Origin: Thermodesulfobacterium geofontis OPF15
GTDB lineage: Bacteria; Desulfobacterota; Thermodesulfobacteria; Thermodesulfobacteriales; Thermodesulfobacteriaceae
Assembly: GCF_000215975.1 (NCBI RefSeq)
Contig: NC_015682.1
Span: 930,001 to 994,000, forward strand
Direction: 5' to 3'
Length of the DNA: 64,000 bases
In this document: piece after piece, positions 44,484-52,146 of the stretch
Numbering within the stretch: position 1 is the first letter of the stretch
How the letters are laid out: every line of letters begins with the position of its first letter
Position numbers and translations under genes: made by a program
The notes under the pieces: generated by a model
The model's input: only the letters and a program-made list of their open reading frames with translations
Told to the model about the DNA's origin: nothing
Database searches by the model: none

Positions 44484-45334
44484 AAAGGCAAATTTTAGAA
44501 AGAATTTTTGATAAAGTAGATACTATTCCTGCTTTTCCTAAGGTAGCTTTTCAAGCCCTTGAATTATTAAAAAAGGAAGATGTAGATTTTAGAGAACTTG
44601 AAAGAATAATAAAAAGTGACCCAGGAATTACTGCAAATTTTTTAAAAATTGTAAATTCACCAGCCTTTGGTTTACCCCAGAAAATAGATTCTTTATTTAA
44701 AGCTTTTATGTTTTTAGGAATTAATCAGATTAAATTTATTGTTGTAGCCTCAGTTGCAAAAAAATATTTTAGTAAAGATTTAATAGGCTATGGAATTAGT
44801 GTAGAAGATATATGGTTTCATTCACTTGCTTGTGGAATTATAGCTGAAGAGATAGCTTTTGATATTGGTTTTTCACCAGCAAAAATAGAAACAGTATATA
44901 TAGCCTCAATTTTACATGATATAGGTAAAATAGTACTTGATCTATATACTAAATTAGAAATTAAAGAATTCCAAAAAATTGCAAGGGAAAAGGTAGATTG
45001 GGATTTTATTCAGATAGAGTGGTTAGTTTTAGGGGTGGATCATGGACTTGTAGGAGCTCATTTATTAGAAAGGTGGGAATTTCCCAAATATATTTCCTTT
45101 GCTATAAGAGCTCATCATGATAGTGATCTTATGCTTCAAAGTGATATAGCAAGTATTGTGGCGCTTTCAAATATTTTGGCAAATATGCTTGGGATAGGTG
45201 GAGGAGTAGATGTGTTTAATTATAGGGTTCCTGAAAATTTATTAAAAAATCTTAATATAGAGCCAGAAAAAATATACAAATATCTAAAAGTTGGGTTATA
45301 TAAATCTTTATTAATTCAAAAAGAATTTGTTTAA
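44480..45334 (+). CDS. HDOD domain signalling protein
   Basis: 284 residues, single HDOD domain: IPAFPKVAFQALELLKKEDV, IIKSDPGITANFLKIVNSPAFGLPQKI, AFMFLGINQIK, ASILHDIGKIVLDLY with the HD pair, and FAIRAHHD. HDOD proteins are related to HD phosphohydrolases and usually act in regulation without proven catalysis. Linked by a four-base overlap to the CheD-like gene, so the two may form one signalling pair. Confidence 0.9.
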   Translation: MKRQILERIFDKVDTIPAFPKVAFQALELLKKEDVDFRELERIIKSDPGITANFLKIVNSPAFGLPQKIDSLFKAFMFLGINQIKFIVVASVAKKYFSKDLIGYGISVEDIWFHSLACGIIAEEIAFDIGFSPAKIETVYIASILHDIGKIVLDLYTKLEIKEFQKIAREKVDWDFIQIEWLVLGVDHGLVGAHLLERWEFPKYISFAIRAHHDSDLMLQSDIASIVALSNILANMLGIGGGVDVFNYRVPENLLKNLNIEPEKIYKYLKVGLYKSLLIQKEFV

Positions 45335-45393
45335 AAATTTAAATATTTTTTTCATAATTAGGTAAAAAGATTTAATTTCATTAAAAATTTCCC

Positions 45394-45421
45394 TTGACAA
45401 AAATTTTGAAAGTGTTAATAA
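45394..45421 (+). promoter_or_regulatory. Sigma70-type promoter of the small lipoprotein
   Basis: TTGACA at 45394-45399 is a perfect -35 box; TAATAA at 45416-45421, after 16 bases, is a good -10. The start point would lie about 40 bases before the lipoprotein ATG. Confidence 0.65.
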
Positions 45422-45471
45422 TTTATTTTAAATTTTAAAAATCTAAAATTATTAAAAGGAGGGGGTAAGCC

Positions 45472-45687
45472 ATGAAGAAGTTAGTGTCTTTCGTATTGAG
45501 TTTAGCTTTAGTAGGTATGGTAGGTTTAACTGCTGGATGCAAGAAAAAAGAAGAAGCACCTAAGACAGAAGCTCCAAAAGTAGAAGCTCCTGCACCAGCT
45601 GGAAATGTAACAGGAAATGTAACAGGTGCACCAGCTCCTGAAAAACCTGCTGAAAAACCTGCTGAAAAACCCGCTGAAAAGAAATAA
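45472..45687 (+). CDS. Small low-complexity lipoprotein
   Basis: 71 residues. A lipoprotein signal ends in the lipobox LTAGC (Cys23), followed by KKKEEAPK and a Pro/Ala/Glu/Lys-rich tail with the repeated tetrapeptide PAEK (encoded by tandem 12-base units) and a duplicated GNVT. After processing only about 49 residues remain, an extended charged tail anchored in a membrane. Strong promoter, GGAGGGGG ribosome site and a terminator indicate an abundant, stand-alone product. Specific function unknown; a structural envelope role as for Lpp-like peptides is a guess. Confidence 0.75.
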   Translation: MKKLVSFVLSLALVGMVGLTAGCKKKEEAPKTEAPKVEAPAPAGNVTGNVTGAPAPEKPAEKPAEKPAEKK

Positions 45688-45713
45688 TTTTTAAGTCTTG
45701 ATTTTATATTTTT

Positions 45714-45746
45714 AAAGGTCTCCTCCTATTTAAGGGGGAGACCTTT
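45714..45746. terminator. Bidirectional intrinsic terminator
   Basis: The stem AAAGGTCTCC / GGAGACCTTT extends by a wobble and two more pairs, closing a short TATTTAA loop. It lies between the convergent lipoprotein gene and the secreted-protein gene that ends at 45745, and can serve both. Confidence 0.8.
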
Positions 45747-46350
45747 ATTCTATAATTATTTGTTTTTTATGTAGTTTGTGCTTTTTGAAAAGTTCTTCAT
45801 TAATTTCTATATATTTTGGATATTTCTTTTTGTATTCAATAATTACTTTGGGATTTTCATGATAATATTCAGTTAAAAATTTGATATTTGCTAATTCTAT
45901 AATGTCTCTATCATCATAAATAACGATTTTTTCTCTTTTATGTTTCTTATAATATCCCCAAGCCTTACCATAGGGGGGTCCATAAACTACTACATATTTT
46001 CTAAATAAAGTATCTGGATATAATCCAAAATAAATCATTATATCATACCAAGAGTATCCTTTCTTTCTCATTTGTATAATTATATCTGGTTCTATCCCAC
46101 GATATTCGTGGATTAAAAAGATTATAGGTATTTCCTCTTCTAAGATAAATGGATATCTCTTTTTAATAATAATTATTTTTTCTACGGGAACTCTATAATA
46201 ATCTCCCACCGAAAAATAGAAGTGTGAAAGTCTTCCGTCATTTATAGAAACTCCTATATCTATATCCTTTCCATAAGAAGATTTTAAATTAAAAGGAGTT
46301 AAAAAATAAACCCAAATAAAAGTTAAGATTAAAAACTTAAGGTTTCTCAT
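45745..46350 (-). CDS. Secreted hypothetical protein with a sigma54-type promoter
   Basis: 201 residues from ATG 46350 (MRNLKFLILTFIWVYFL), chosen because GGAGGTGAGAGA precedes it; an in-frame extension to 46392 runs over the leader and promoter. A signal peptide is followed by a basic, Tyr/Ile-rich mature domain (VSINDGRLSHFYFSVGDYYR, GYSWYDIMIYFGLYPDTLF, YGPPYGKAWGYYKKHKREK). Not a recognised enzyme; the GPPYGKAWGYYKKH segment recalls unnamed secreted proteins of delta-proteobacteria. Its promoter copies that of the ZraP-like gene, which suggests the same envelope-stress regulon. Confidence 0.7.
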   Translation of the reverse strand: MRNLKFLILTFIWVYFLTPFNLKSSYGKDIDIGVSINDGRLSHFYFSVGDYYRVPVEKIIIIKKRYPFILEEEIPIIFLIHEYRGIEPDIIIQMRKKGYSWYDIMIYFGLYPDTLFRKYVVVYGPPYGKAWGYYKKHKREKIVIYDDRDIIELANIKFLTEYYHENPKVIIEYKKKYPKYIEINEELFKKHKLHKKQIIIE

Positions 46351-46387
46351 TCTCTCACCTCCTATTTTAAAATGCTGAATAAATAAT

Positions 46388-46403
46388 CTCAAAAATCATG
46401 CCT
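46388..46403 (-). promoter_or_regulatory. Sigma54-type promoter of the secreted-protein gene
   Basis: On the reverse strand AGGCATGATTTTTGAG, differing from the element at 27749-27764 at only two of 16 positions, with the same GG-to-GA spacing. The -12 box is 40 bases from ATG 46350, against 41 in the other gene. No other good copy was noticed in the window. Confidence 0.65.
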
Positions 46404-46445
46404 AAAATTTATGAAAGAATAAGCAAGCTTTGGTTAATTTAAAGA

Positions 46446-46480
46446 ATGCAGAAATTTCAAGGTTATTGCAATTATTGCAA
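46446..46480 (-). promoter_or_regulatory. Candidate activator-binding repeats (TTGCAA)
   Basis: TTGCAA occurs at 46466-46471 and 46475-46480 (centres nine bases apart), with ATGCAG at 46446. They lie about 45-78 bases upstream of the -24 box and reach into the last codons of endoQ. Similar TTGCAA and ATGCAG words lie upstream of the ZraP-like promoter. Confidence 0.35.
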
Positions 46481-47774
46481 AGAAAAAAGGCTTTGTTGTT
46501 TTAGACCTTGAGGACCTAATTCTTCAGGAGGTTCAAATATTTTTATAATTCCATATTTACCGTCATAACCAGGCTTAGCAAATATTTCCCCCTCTCTTAC
46601 TCTTTTAATTCCTTCTAATAACTTAGAAGGAAAAACCTTTTCAAGCTCTTTTAGATCCATTTTTAGAAGTAGGTCGAATTCGGTTCCTATAAGAGAAGTA
46701 TATTGTTTATATAATTTTTCTACAGATGGGCTCATTTTATTAAGATTAAAAACTTCAGCTATTATTTCTACAAAAGGCACCAAATGAATAGAGAGAGGTT
46801 TACCAGAAGGAATATATCCTTCTTCTCTATCAGCTAAAGTTTCTATTCTATGAAGTACTCCTATGGTTAAAGGATTACCGCATTTTGGGCATTTATATCC
46901 TATAGCTTTTGTTTCTTTAGGAGAAAGACATACCTTACAAGCTCTATGTCCATCGTAATGGTATTTTCCTTCCTCAGGATAAAATTCTATAGTGAAAGCA
47001 ATATTTCCAGTTTTAATAGATTGATAAATATTGTCATAAGTTAAAGGATAAAAAAAAGGCTGTTGCTTCTCTTCCTAATTTAGAAGGAGAATGGGCATCT
47101 GAACAAGATATTAAAGTGATATTATCAAGTTTAGAAATTCTCCAATTCATTTCCGGGTCAGATGAAAGACCGGTTTCTATAGCATAAATGTAAGGAGTAG
47201 CTTCTCCAAAGGCTTCTTCTAAGGAATCAAAACCTGAAAATGCACCAAAAACTGAATACCAAGGAGTCCAAGCATGTGCAGGTATAATTAAAATTTTTTC
47301 AGAGATTTTAATCAGGTCTAAAGTTAGTTTTTCACAATCTATTCCAAAGGTAGGTCTTCCATCTATAAGGAGATTTCCGAGTTTTGATAAATAGAGATTT
47401 ATTTCTTCTACAGTTTCAAAATCTGGGGCTATTATAATAAGATGCACCCTTCTATTGGATTTATTGTTTTTAGAAAAAATAAGTGATATTTCAGAAGTGA
47501 GAATAAATTTGGGTCCATCAGGGAGTTTATTAAAAAAATAGAGCCCTGATTTTGTGTCATATTCTAAATTCTCTTTTAATTCTTTTAACCACATAGGATG
47601 AGTAAAATCACCAGTTCCTATAACTTGAAGCCCCTTTAATTTTCCTGTTTCAGCTAAAAAAGGAATTTCCATAAATTTACTACAGGCACGACTGTATTTA
47701 GAATGAATATGTAAATCTGCAATAAAGGTAGTTTTAAGAAGCTCTTCAGAAGGGAGTTTTTGATTTTTTTTCAT
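46472..47774 (-). pseudogene. Endonuclease Q (PHP-family DNA repair), one-base frameshift
   Basis: EndoQ cleaves DNA 5' of deaminated bases and is found mainly in archaea and some thermophilic bacteria. The first part (from ATG 47774) has the PHP motif ADLHIHSKYSRACSKFM, GTGDFTHP, PAHAWTPW and SCSDAHSPSKLGREAT. At 47050-47057 a run of eight T (coding strand) shifts the frame and gives a stop at 47034-47036. With seven T the frame continues FYPLTYDNIYQSI, through the zinc motif CKVC ... CPKCG, then HRIETLADRE and VPFVEIIAEVFNL to a stop at 46472, about 433 residues in total, normal for the family. It could be a mutation, slippage-corrected, or a sequencing error. tRNA-Leu lies 23 bases upstream. 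Confidence 0.85.
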
Positions 47775-47797
47775 AATTTTTATAAACCTTAATTAAA

Positions 47798-47882
47798 TGC
47801 CGGGGGCGGGATTTGAACCCGCATGGGATTAACTCCCACTGGATCCTGAATCCAGCGCGTCTACCAATTCCGCCACCCCGGC
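47798..47882 (-). tRNA. tRNA-Leu (CAG)
   Basis: An 85-base type II tRNA starting GCCGGGGTGGCGGAATTGG on the reverse strand. The anticodon arm CTGGATTCAGGATCCAG gives anticodon CAG, the variable arm is TGGGAGTTAATCCCA, and the T-loop is GGGTTCAAATCCC. Discriminator A; CCA not encoded. Confidence 0.96.
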
Positions 47883-47891
47883 TTTTTTAAA

Positions 47892-47965
47892 TCGGGGCGA
47901 CAGGATTTGAACCTGCGACACCCGGCTCCCGAAGCCGGAGCTCTACCAGACTGAGCTACGCCCCG
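47892..47965 (-). tRNA. tRNA-Pro (CGG)
   Basis: The 74-base sequence starts CGGGGCGTAGCTCAGTCTGG on the reverse strand. The anticodon arm CCGGCTTCGGGAGCCGG gives CGG, the T-loop is AGGTTCAAATCCT, and the discriminator is A. The C1-G72 pair is usual in bacterial tRNA-Pro. It lies nine bases before tRNA-Leu, so the two are co-transcribed. Confidence 0.96.
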
Positions 47966-47981
47966 TTAACTTTTACTTAAT

Positions 47982-48009
47982 AAATTAACTTTAAAAAAAT
48001 TCTTGTCAA
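47982..48009 (-). promoter_or_regulatory. Promoter of the tRNA-Pro/tRNA-Leu unit
   Basis: On the reverse strand TTGACA (48004-48009) with TAATTT (47982-47987) after 16 bases. A second TTGACA lies at 48025-48030. The start would be just before tRNA-Pro. The unit may run on into endoQ. Confidence 0.55.
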
Positions 48010-48057
48010 GCAAATAAAGAAAGTTGTCAAGTTTTAAAAAGGTTTTAAAATATACCT

Positions 48058-49557
48058 ATGTCATATTTAGTTTTAGCACGTCGTTATCGTCCACAAAGTT
48101 TTAAAGAAGTAATAGGACAAAATCATGTGATAAAAACTTTAACCAATGCACTTAAACATCAAAAACTTTCTCATGCCCTTTTATTTTCAGGTATAAAAGG
48201 AACTGGGAAAACTACAGTAGCAAGAATTATTGCTAAAGCTTTAAATTGTCAAAATCTTATAGATAATTACGAACCCTGTAATGAGTGTTCTAATTGCTTA
48301 GAAATTAGCAAAGGAATATTTGTAGATGTTATAGAAATTGATGCAGCTTCAAATAGGGGAATTGATCAAATAAGAGAACTTATTGAAAATTTAAAATTCG
48401 CTCCAGTTAAAGGAAAAGTAAAAGTTTATATAATAGATGAAGCACATATGCTCACCAGAGAAGCTTCTAATGCTTTGTTAAAATCTTTGGAAGAGCCACC
48501 TTCCCATGTTTATTTTATACTTGCAACTACAGAACCTAACAAACTTTTACCTACCATTCTTTCAAGATGCCAAAGATATGATTTTAAAAGATTGGAACAT
48601 CCATTAATAGTTAAATATCTGAAAGAGGTTTGTGAAAAAGAAAATTATCAAATAGAAGAAGAGGCTTTAGAACTTATTGCTAAAGAAGCACAAGGAAGTT
48701 TAAGAGATGCCCTTTCCTTGCTTGATCAGGCAATGGCATACGGAAGTAAAACTAAAGAAGATATAATCACAGCTTTTGGTTGGCATGAGACTATATTAGT
48801 GGAAGAAATCGCAAGTATTCTTTTAGAAAAAAATCTTAAAAAAGCTTTAGAATTTGCTCAAAGAGTTTATGAACAAGGAATAGATTTAATATATCTAATG
48901 GAAAAATTAACAGAATTTTTCAGAGAACTTTTAGTTATGAAAGCATTTCCTAAGGAAAGTAAAATAGGATTCCATACTCTTGGAATTAGAGATCTTGTCC
49001 TCGAAAATGAACTTGAAGATATCTTGTTAATATTTCAAAGTTTAGTAAGAGATCTCGAAATATTAAGAAAAAGTAGTTATCCTCAGCTTCAATTTGAACT
49101 TGCCCTGCTTAGAATTTGCGAATATGGGAAATTTGTTCCTATAAAAGATCTAATAGAAAAACTTGATCAAGTAACAGTTAATCATTTTTCTTTTTCTATT
49201 TCTGCTTCGACTATGCAAGAACATCAGGAAATAAAAGAAAAAAGTTGGGAAAATTTTGTAAAAGAAATTAAAAAAGAAAATTTACCTCTTTATGGGTTGG
49301 TAAGCAGTTTACCAAAGCCTGAAATAAAAGCAGATGAAATATTTTTAAAAATAAGCTCATCTTTAAATATCATTGAGTCTCCTTATTATAAGCTTTTAAA
49401 AGAAAAAATAGAAAGCTACTTTAATAAACCTTTTAGAGTTGAAATAGAAGAGAAAAAGAGACTTACTTTAGAAGAGGTAAAAGAAAGACCTGAAGTAAAG
49501 GCAATTTTAAAAACTTTATCAGCTAAAATAGCTTATATACAACCTTTAAAGGAGTAA
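48058..49557 (+). CDS. dnaX: DNA polymerase III subunit gamma/tau
   Basis: Clamp-loader ATPase. 499 residues: RRYRPQSFKEVIGQNHV, P-loop FSGIKGTGKTTVARI (about residues 42-56), zinc-binding CQN ... CNECSNC, VYIIDEAHMLTREASNALLK (Walker B) and sensor 1 LATTEPNKLLPTILSRCQRYDF. Domain III is followed by a short Lys/Glu-rich C-terminal part. No obvious long A-run for gamma/tau slippage was seen (the longest considered was A6). Start of the unit dnaX-ybaB-recR. Confidence 0.96.
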   Translation: MSYLVLARRYRPQSFKEVIGQNHVIKTLTNALKHQKLSHALLFSGIKGTGKTTVARIIAKALNCQNLIDNYEPCNECSNCLEISKGIFVDVIEIDAASNRGIDQIRELIENLKFAPVKGKVKVYIIDEAHMLTREASNALLKSLEEPPSHVYFILATTEPNKLLPTILSRCQRYDFKRLEHPLIVKYLKEVCEKENYQIEEEALELIAKEAQGSLRDALSLLDQAMAYGSKTKEDIITAFGWHETILVEEIASILLEKNLKKALEFAQRVYEQGIDLIYLMEKLTEFFRELLVMKAFPKESKIGFHTLGIRDLVLENELEDILLIFQSLVRDLEILRKSSYPQLQFELALLRICEYGKFVPIKDLIEKLDQVTVNHFSFSISASTMQEHQEIKEKSWENFVKEIKKENLPLYGLVSSLPKPEIKADEIFLKISSSLNIIESPYYKLLKEKIESYFNKPFRVEIEEKKRLTLEEVKERPEVKAILKTLSAKIAYIQPLKE

Positions 49558-49560
49558 AAA

Positions 49561-49896
49561 ATGAAAATACCACCTCAATTTCAACAATTATTTAAAGAGA
49601 TGCAAAAAATTCAAAAAAAACTTGAAGAAACACAAAAACAACTTGAAGAAAAAACAGTAACTGTTCAAGTAGGTGGTGGAATGGTTACAGTAACAGCAAA
49701 CGGTAAACAAGAAATTCTTTCTATTGAAATTGAAAAGGAACTTATAAATCCTGAAGAAAAAGAAATGTTAGAAGATCTTATTATTGCAGGAGTAAATGAG
49801 GCTTTAAAAAGATCTAAAGAAATGGTAGAAGAGGAATTATCTAAAATTACAGGTGGACTTAAATTACCAGGGTTAAATCTCCCTGGACTTTTTTAA
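49561..49896 (+). CDS. YbaB/EbfC nucleoid-associated protein
   Basis: 111 residues with the family layout: a Gln/Lys-rich helix (FKEMQKIQKKLEETQKQLEE), a central beta-sheet (VQVGGGMVTVTANGKQEILS), LINPEEKEMLEDLIIAGVNEAL, and a C-terminal GGLKLPGLNLPGLF tail. These dimeric proteins bind DNA and coat the nucleoid. It lies three bases after dnaX and before recR, the usual order. Confidence 0.95.
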   Translation: MKIPPQFQQLFKEMQKIQKKLEETQKQLEEKTVTVQVGGGMVTVTANGKQEILSIEIEKELINPEEKEMLEDLIIAGVNEALKRSKEMVEEELSKITGGLKLPGLNLPGLF

Positions 49897-49903
49897 TTTA
49901 TTT

Positions 49904-50512
49904 ATGTCTGGAGTATATCCTTATACTTTTAAAAAACTTATAGAAACAATTTCACAACTTCCCGGATTAGGAGAAAAAAGTGCTACAAGAATTTCTTTTT
50001 TTCTTTTATCTAAACCTGAACTTTGTGAAATCTTAGGAGAGCTTATTAAAGAATTGCCTTATAAAGTTAAGTTATGTAAATTTTGTAGAAATCTATCTGA
50101 AGAAGAAATTTGTTCCATTTGTAAAGATGAAAAAAGAAATTCAGAACTTCTTTGTATTGTTGAAAATCCTGTTAGTCTTTCTTATATAGAAGAAACCGGA
50201 GTTTTTAATGGATATTATTTTGTTTTGCACTATCTTTTATCCCCTAAGGATGGTATAGGACCAAAAGAACTGGGACTTGATCATATGCTTTATCTTATAA
50301 AATTAAGAAATATAAGAGAAATAATCATAGCCCTTTCTCCCACTCTTTCAGGAGAAGCAACCACCTCTTATATTCTTGAAGTCTTAAAAGATTATCCAGT
50401 TAAAGTAACTAAAATCGCTTGTGGTATCCCAATGGGGATGGAAATTCAATTTGTAGATCCCTTAACTCTTAAAAAAGCACTTTTTGGGAGAGAAATTTTA
50501 AAGGAAAAATGA
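49904..50512 (+). CDS. recR: Recombination protein RecR
   Basis: Forms a DNA-clamping ring with RecO/RecF for gap repair. 202 residues: HhH motif ISQLPGLGEKSATRISFFLL, zinc finger CKFC ... CSIC (about residues 57-73), Toprim domain with LCIVENPVSLSYIEETG, ALSPTLSGEATTSYIL, and C-terminal IPMGMEIQFVDPLTLKKAL. Overlaps the next gene by four bases. Confidence 0.96.
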   Translation: MSGVYPYTFKKLIETISQLPGLGEKSATRISFFLLSKPELCEILGELIKELPYKVKLCKFCRNLSEEEICSICKDEKRNSELLCIVENPVSLSYIEETGVFNGYYFVLHYLLSPKDGIGPKELGLDHMLYLIKLRNIREIIIALSPTLSGEATTSYILEVLKDYPVKVTKIACGIPMGMEIQFVDPLTLKKALFGREILKEK

Positions 50513-51099
50513 AAGAAAATTTTAATTTTTGTAAAAGAATAGCCTTGGGAGGGCTTCTTCAAGGCTATTTTCATAATTTAAGGGGGACACTACAGGGAAT
50601 ATTTTTAGAGCTTCAACTTATACTTATGAAAAAAAAATCTGATTTAGATAAAGAAATCTATGAAAGGATAAATAAAACTTTAAATCTTTTACAAAAACTT
50701 CAGAATCAAATAGATACAGCTTTTGACGAAATTTATAATGAAAAAACCGGTCCCTGGGATCTTAAAGAATTTATAGAAAAAGAAATATTATTTTGGGAAG
50801 CCTTTTTGCCATTTAAACATAAAGTTAAAAAAGAAGTTTTTGAAGAGGATAAGGTTTTTATTGAAATTCCCTATAATTTACTAAAGGGTCTCTTTTGTAA
50901 TATTTGTCAAGAAATATTTCTAAATTTAAAAGAAAATACCAATTTAAAGATTTTTATAAAAAAGAATAAGAGAGTAGAATTTTTATGGGATAAAGATTTA
51001 GATGAGTTAGTTTATAAAAATTTAAAAGTTCTCTCTCACCAATTGAAAGACTTAGCAGAGATTAAAGTAGACAGAAGAACCCTTTCTTTTCAATTTTGA
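50509..51099 (+). CDS. Hypothetical protein resembling a degenerate histidine kinase core
   Basis: 196 residues, soluble. LGGLLQGYFHNLRGTLQGIF (about residues 12-31) resembles an H-box helix (form HELRNPLQGI), and the following helices through QIDTAFDEIY could be the rest of a dimerisation hairpin. A second half (IPYNLLKGLFCNICQEIFLN, LKIFIKKNKRVEFLW) recalls the start of a kinase ATPase domain, but the N-box Asn and the G-boxes are missing. No known function. It overlaps recR by four bases and lies two bases before dprA, so it is made with recombination proteins. Confidence 0.55.
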   Translation: MKENFNFCKRIALGGLLQGYFHNLRGTLQGIFLELQLILMKKKSDLDKEIYERINKTLNLLQKLQNQIDTAFDEIYNEKTGPWDLKEFIEKEILFWEAFLPFKHKVKKEVFEEDKVFIEIPYNLLKGLFCNICQEIFLNLKENTNLKIFIKKNKRVEFLWDKDLDELVYKNLKVLSHQLKDLAEIKVDRRTLSFQF

Positions 51100-51100
51100 A

Positions 51101-52141
51101 ATGGAAGAAAAACTTTTTTGGCTTGGTTTTTATCTTAAAGAGAGAAATATTTTTAAAACTATAAAATACTTTGAAGAAGGAATAGATATAAGAGAAATTA
51201 TAAGTTTTAAAAAGTATTCGGAAAATGAAATAATTGATTTAGCAAAAAAGGAGATAGAAAGAGCTAAAAAGGAGAACACTAAAATTTATTTTATTAAGGA
51301 TAAGGAATTTCCTGAGAAATTAAAAACTATTTCCTATGCACCGCTATTTTTATATGTAAAAGGGAAGCTTTTAAAAGATAAAAATTTAATTGCTATTATA
51401 GGCTCAAGAAAGCCTACTTCTTATGGAAAAGAAGTAGCTTATAAATTTTCTAAGAAATTGGCAGAAAATGGTGTAGGGATAGTTTCTGGGTTTGCAAGAG
51501 GAATTGATAGTATTTCTCATAAAGGGACTTTAGACGGGAATGGCTATACAATAGGGGTTCTTGGCTGTGGCATAAATATTATCTATCCTGCTGAAAATAG
51601 AGAACTTTTTGAAAGGATTATTAAAAGTGGTGGAGCAATAATTTCAGAATTTCCTTTTGATACAAAACCAAGAAAAGAAAATTTCCCTATGAGAAATAGG
51701 ATTATAAGTGGTCTTTGCGAAGGAATTGTAGTTATAGAGGCTGGTAAAAAAAGCGGAACCTTAATAACTGCTAAATGGGCGTTAAATCAAGGAAGAGAAG
51801 TTTTTGCTATTCCAGGAAGTATTTTTTCTTCTCAAAGCGAAGGAACTCATTACCTTATAAAGGAGGGAGCAAATGTTATTACTTCTCCTGAAGAAATTTT
51901 AGCTTATTTTGGATGGGGTGAAGAAAAAAATTTATCAAGAGAAAAAATAGAGGTCGAACTAACAGAAGAAGAAAAAGAAATACTTTCTCTTTTATCTTCT
52001 TATCCCCAACATGTTGAAGAGATATTTGCTAAAGTAAATAAATCTCCTTTTGAAGTCCTTTCTATTCTTACAGAATTAGAACTTAAAGGATTAGTAGAAA
52101 ATTTACCAGGAAAATATATAAAGCTCAAAGTAAATCTTTAA
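51101..52141 (+). CDS. dprA: DNA-processing protein DprA
   Basis: Single-strand DNA-binding, RecA-loading protein of natural transformation, also called Smf. 346 residues: IYFIKDKEFPEKLKTISYAP, then the Rossmann-like core IAIIGSRKPTSYGKEVAYKF, GIVSGFARGIDSISHKGTL, VLGCGINIIYPAENREL, SEFPFDTKPRKENFPMRNRIISGL, SGTLITAKWALNQGREVFAIPGSI, and a C-terminal winged helix (VEEIFAKVNKSPFEVLSILT). Full length. Confidence 0.95.
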   Translation: MEEKLFWLGFYLKERNIFKTIKYFEEGIDIREIISFKKYSENEIIDLAKKEIERAKKENTKIYFIKDKEFPEKLKTISYAPLFLYVKGKLLKDKNLIAIIGSRKPTSYGKEVAYKFSKKLAENGVGIVSGFARGIDSISHKGTLDGNGYTIGVLGCGINIIYPAENRELFERIIKSGGAIISEFPFDTKPRKENFPMRNRIISGLCEGIVVIEAGKKSGTLITAKWALNQGREVFAIPGSIFSSQSEGTHYLIKEGANVITSPEEILAYFGWGEEKNLSREKIEVELTEEEKEILSLLSSYPQHVEEIFAKVNKSPFEVLSILTELELKGLVENLPGKYIKLKVNL

Positions 52142-52146
52142 GTTAA

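Noticed and set aside
49230-49290. Programmed slippage site in dnaX
   Set aside because: The A-runs are about six bases, no longer than many others in this AT-rich genome, and no stop-plus-hairpin arrangement was seen.
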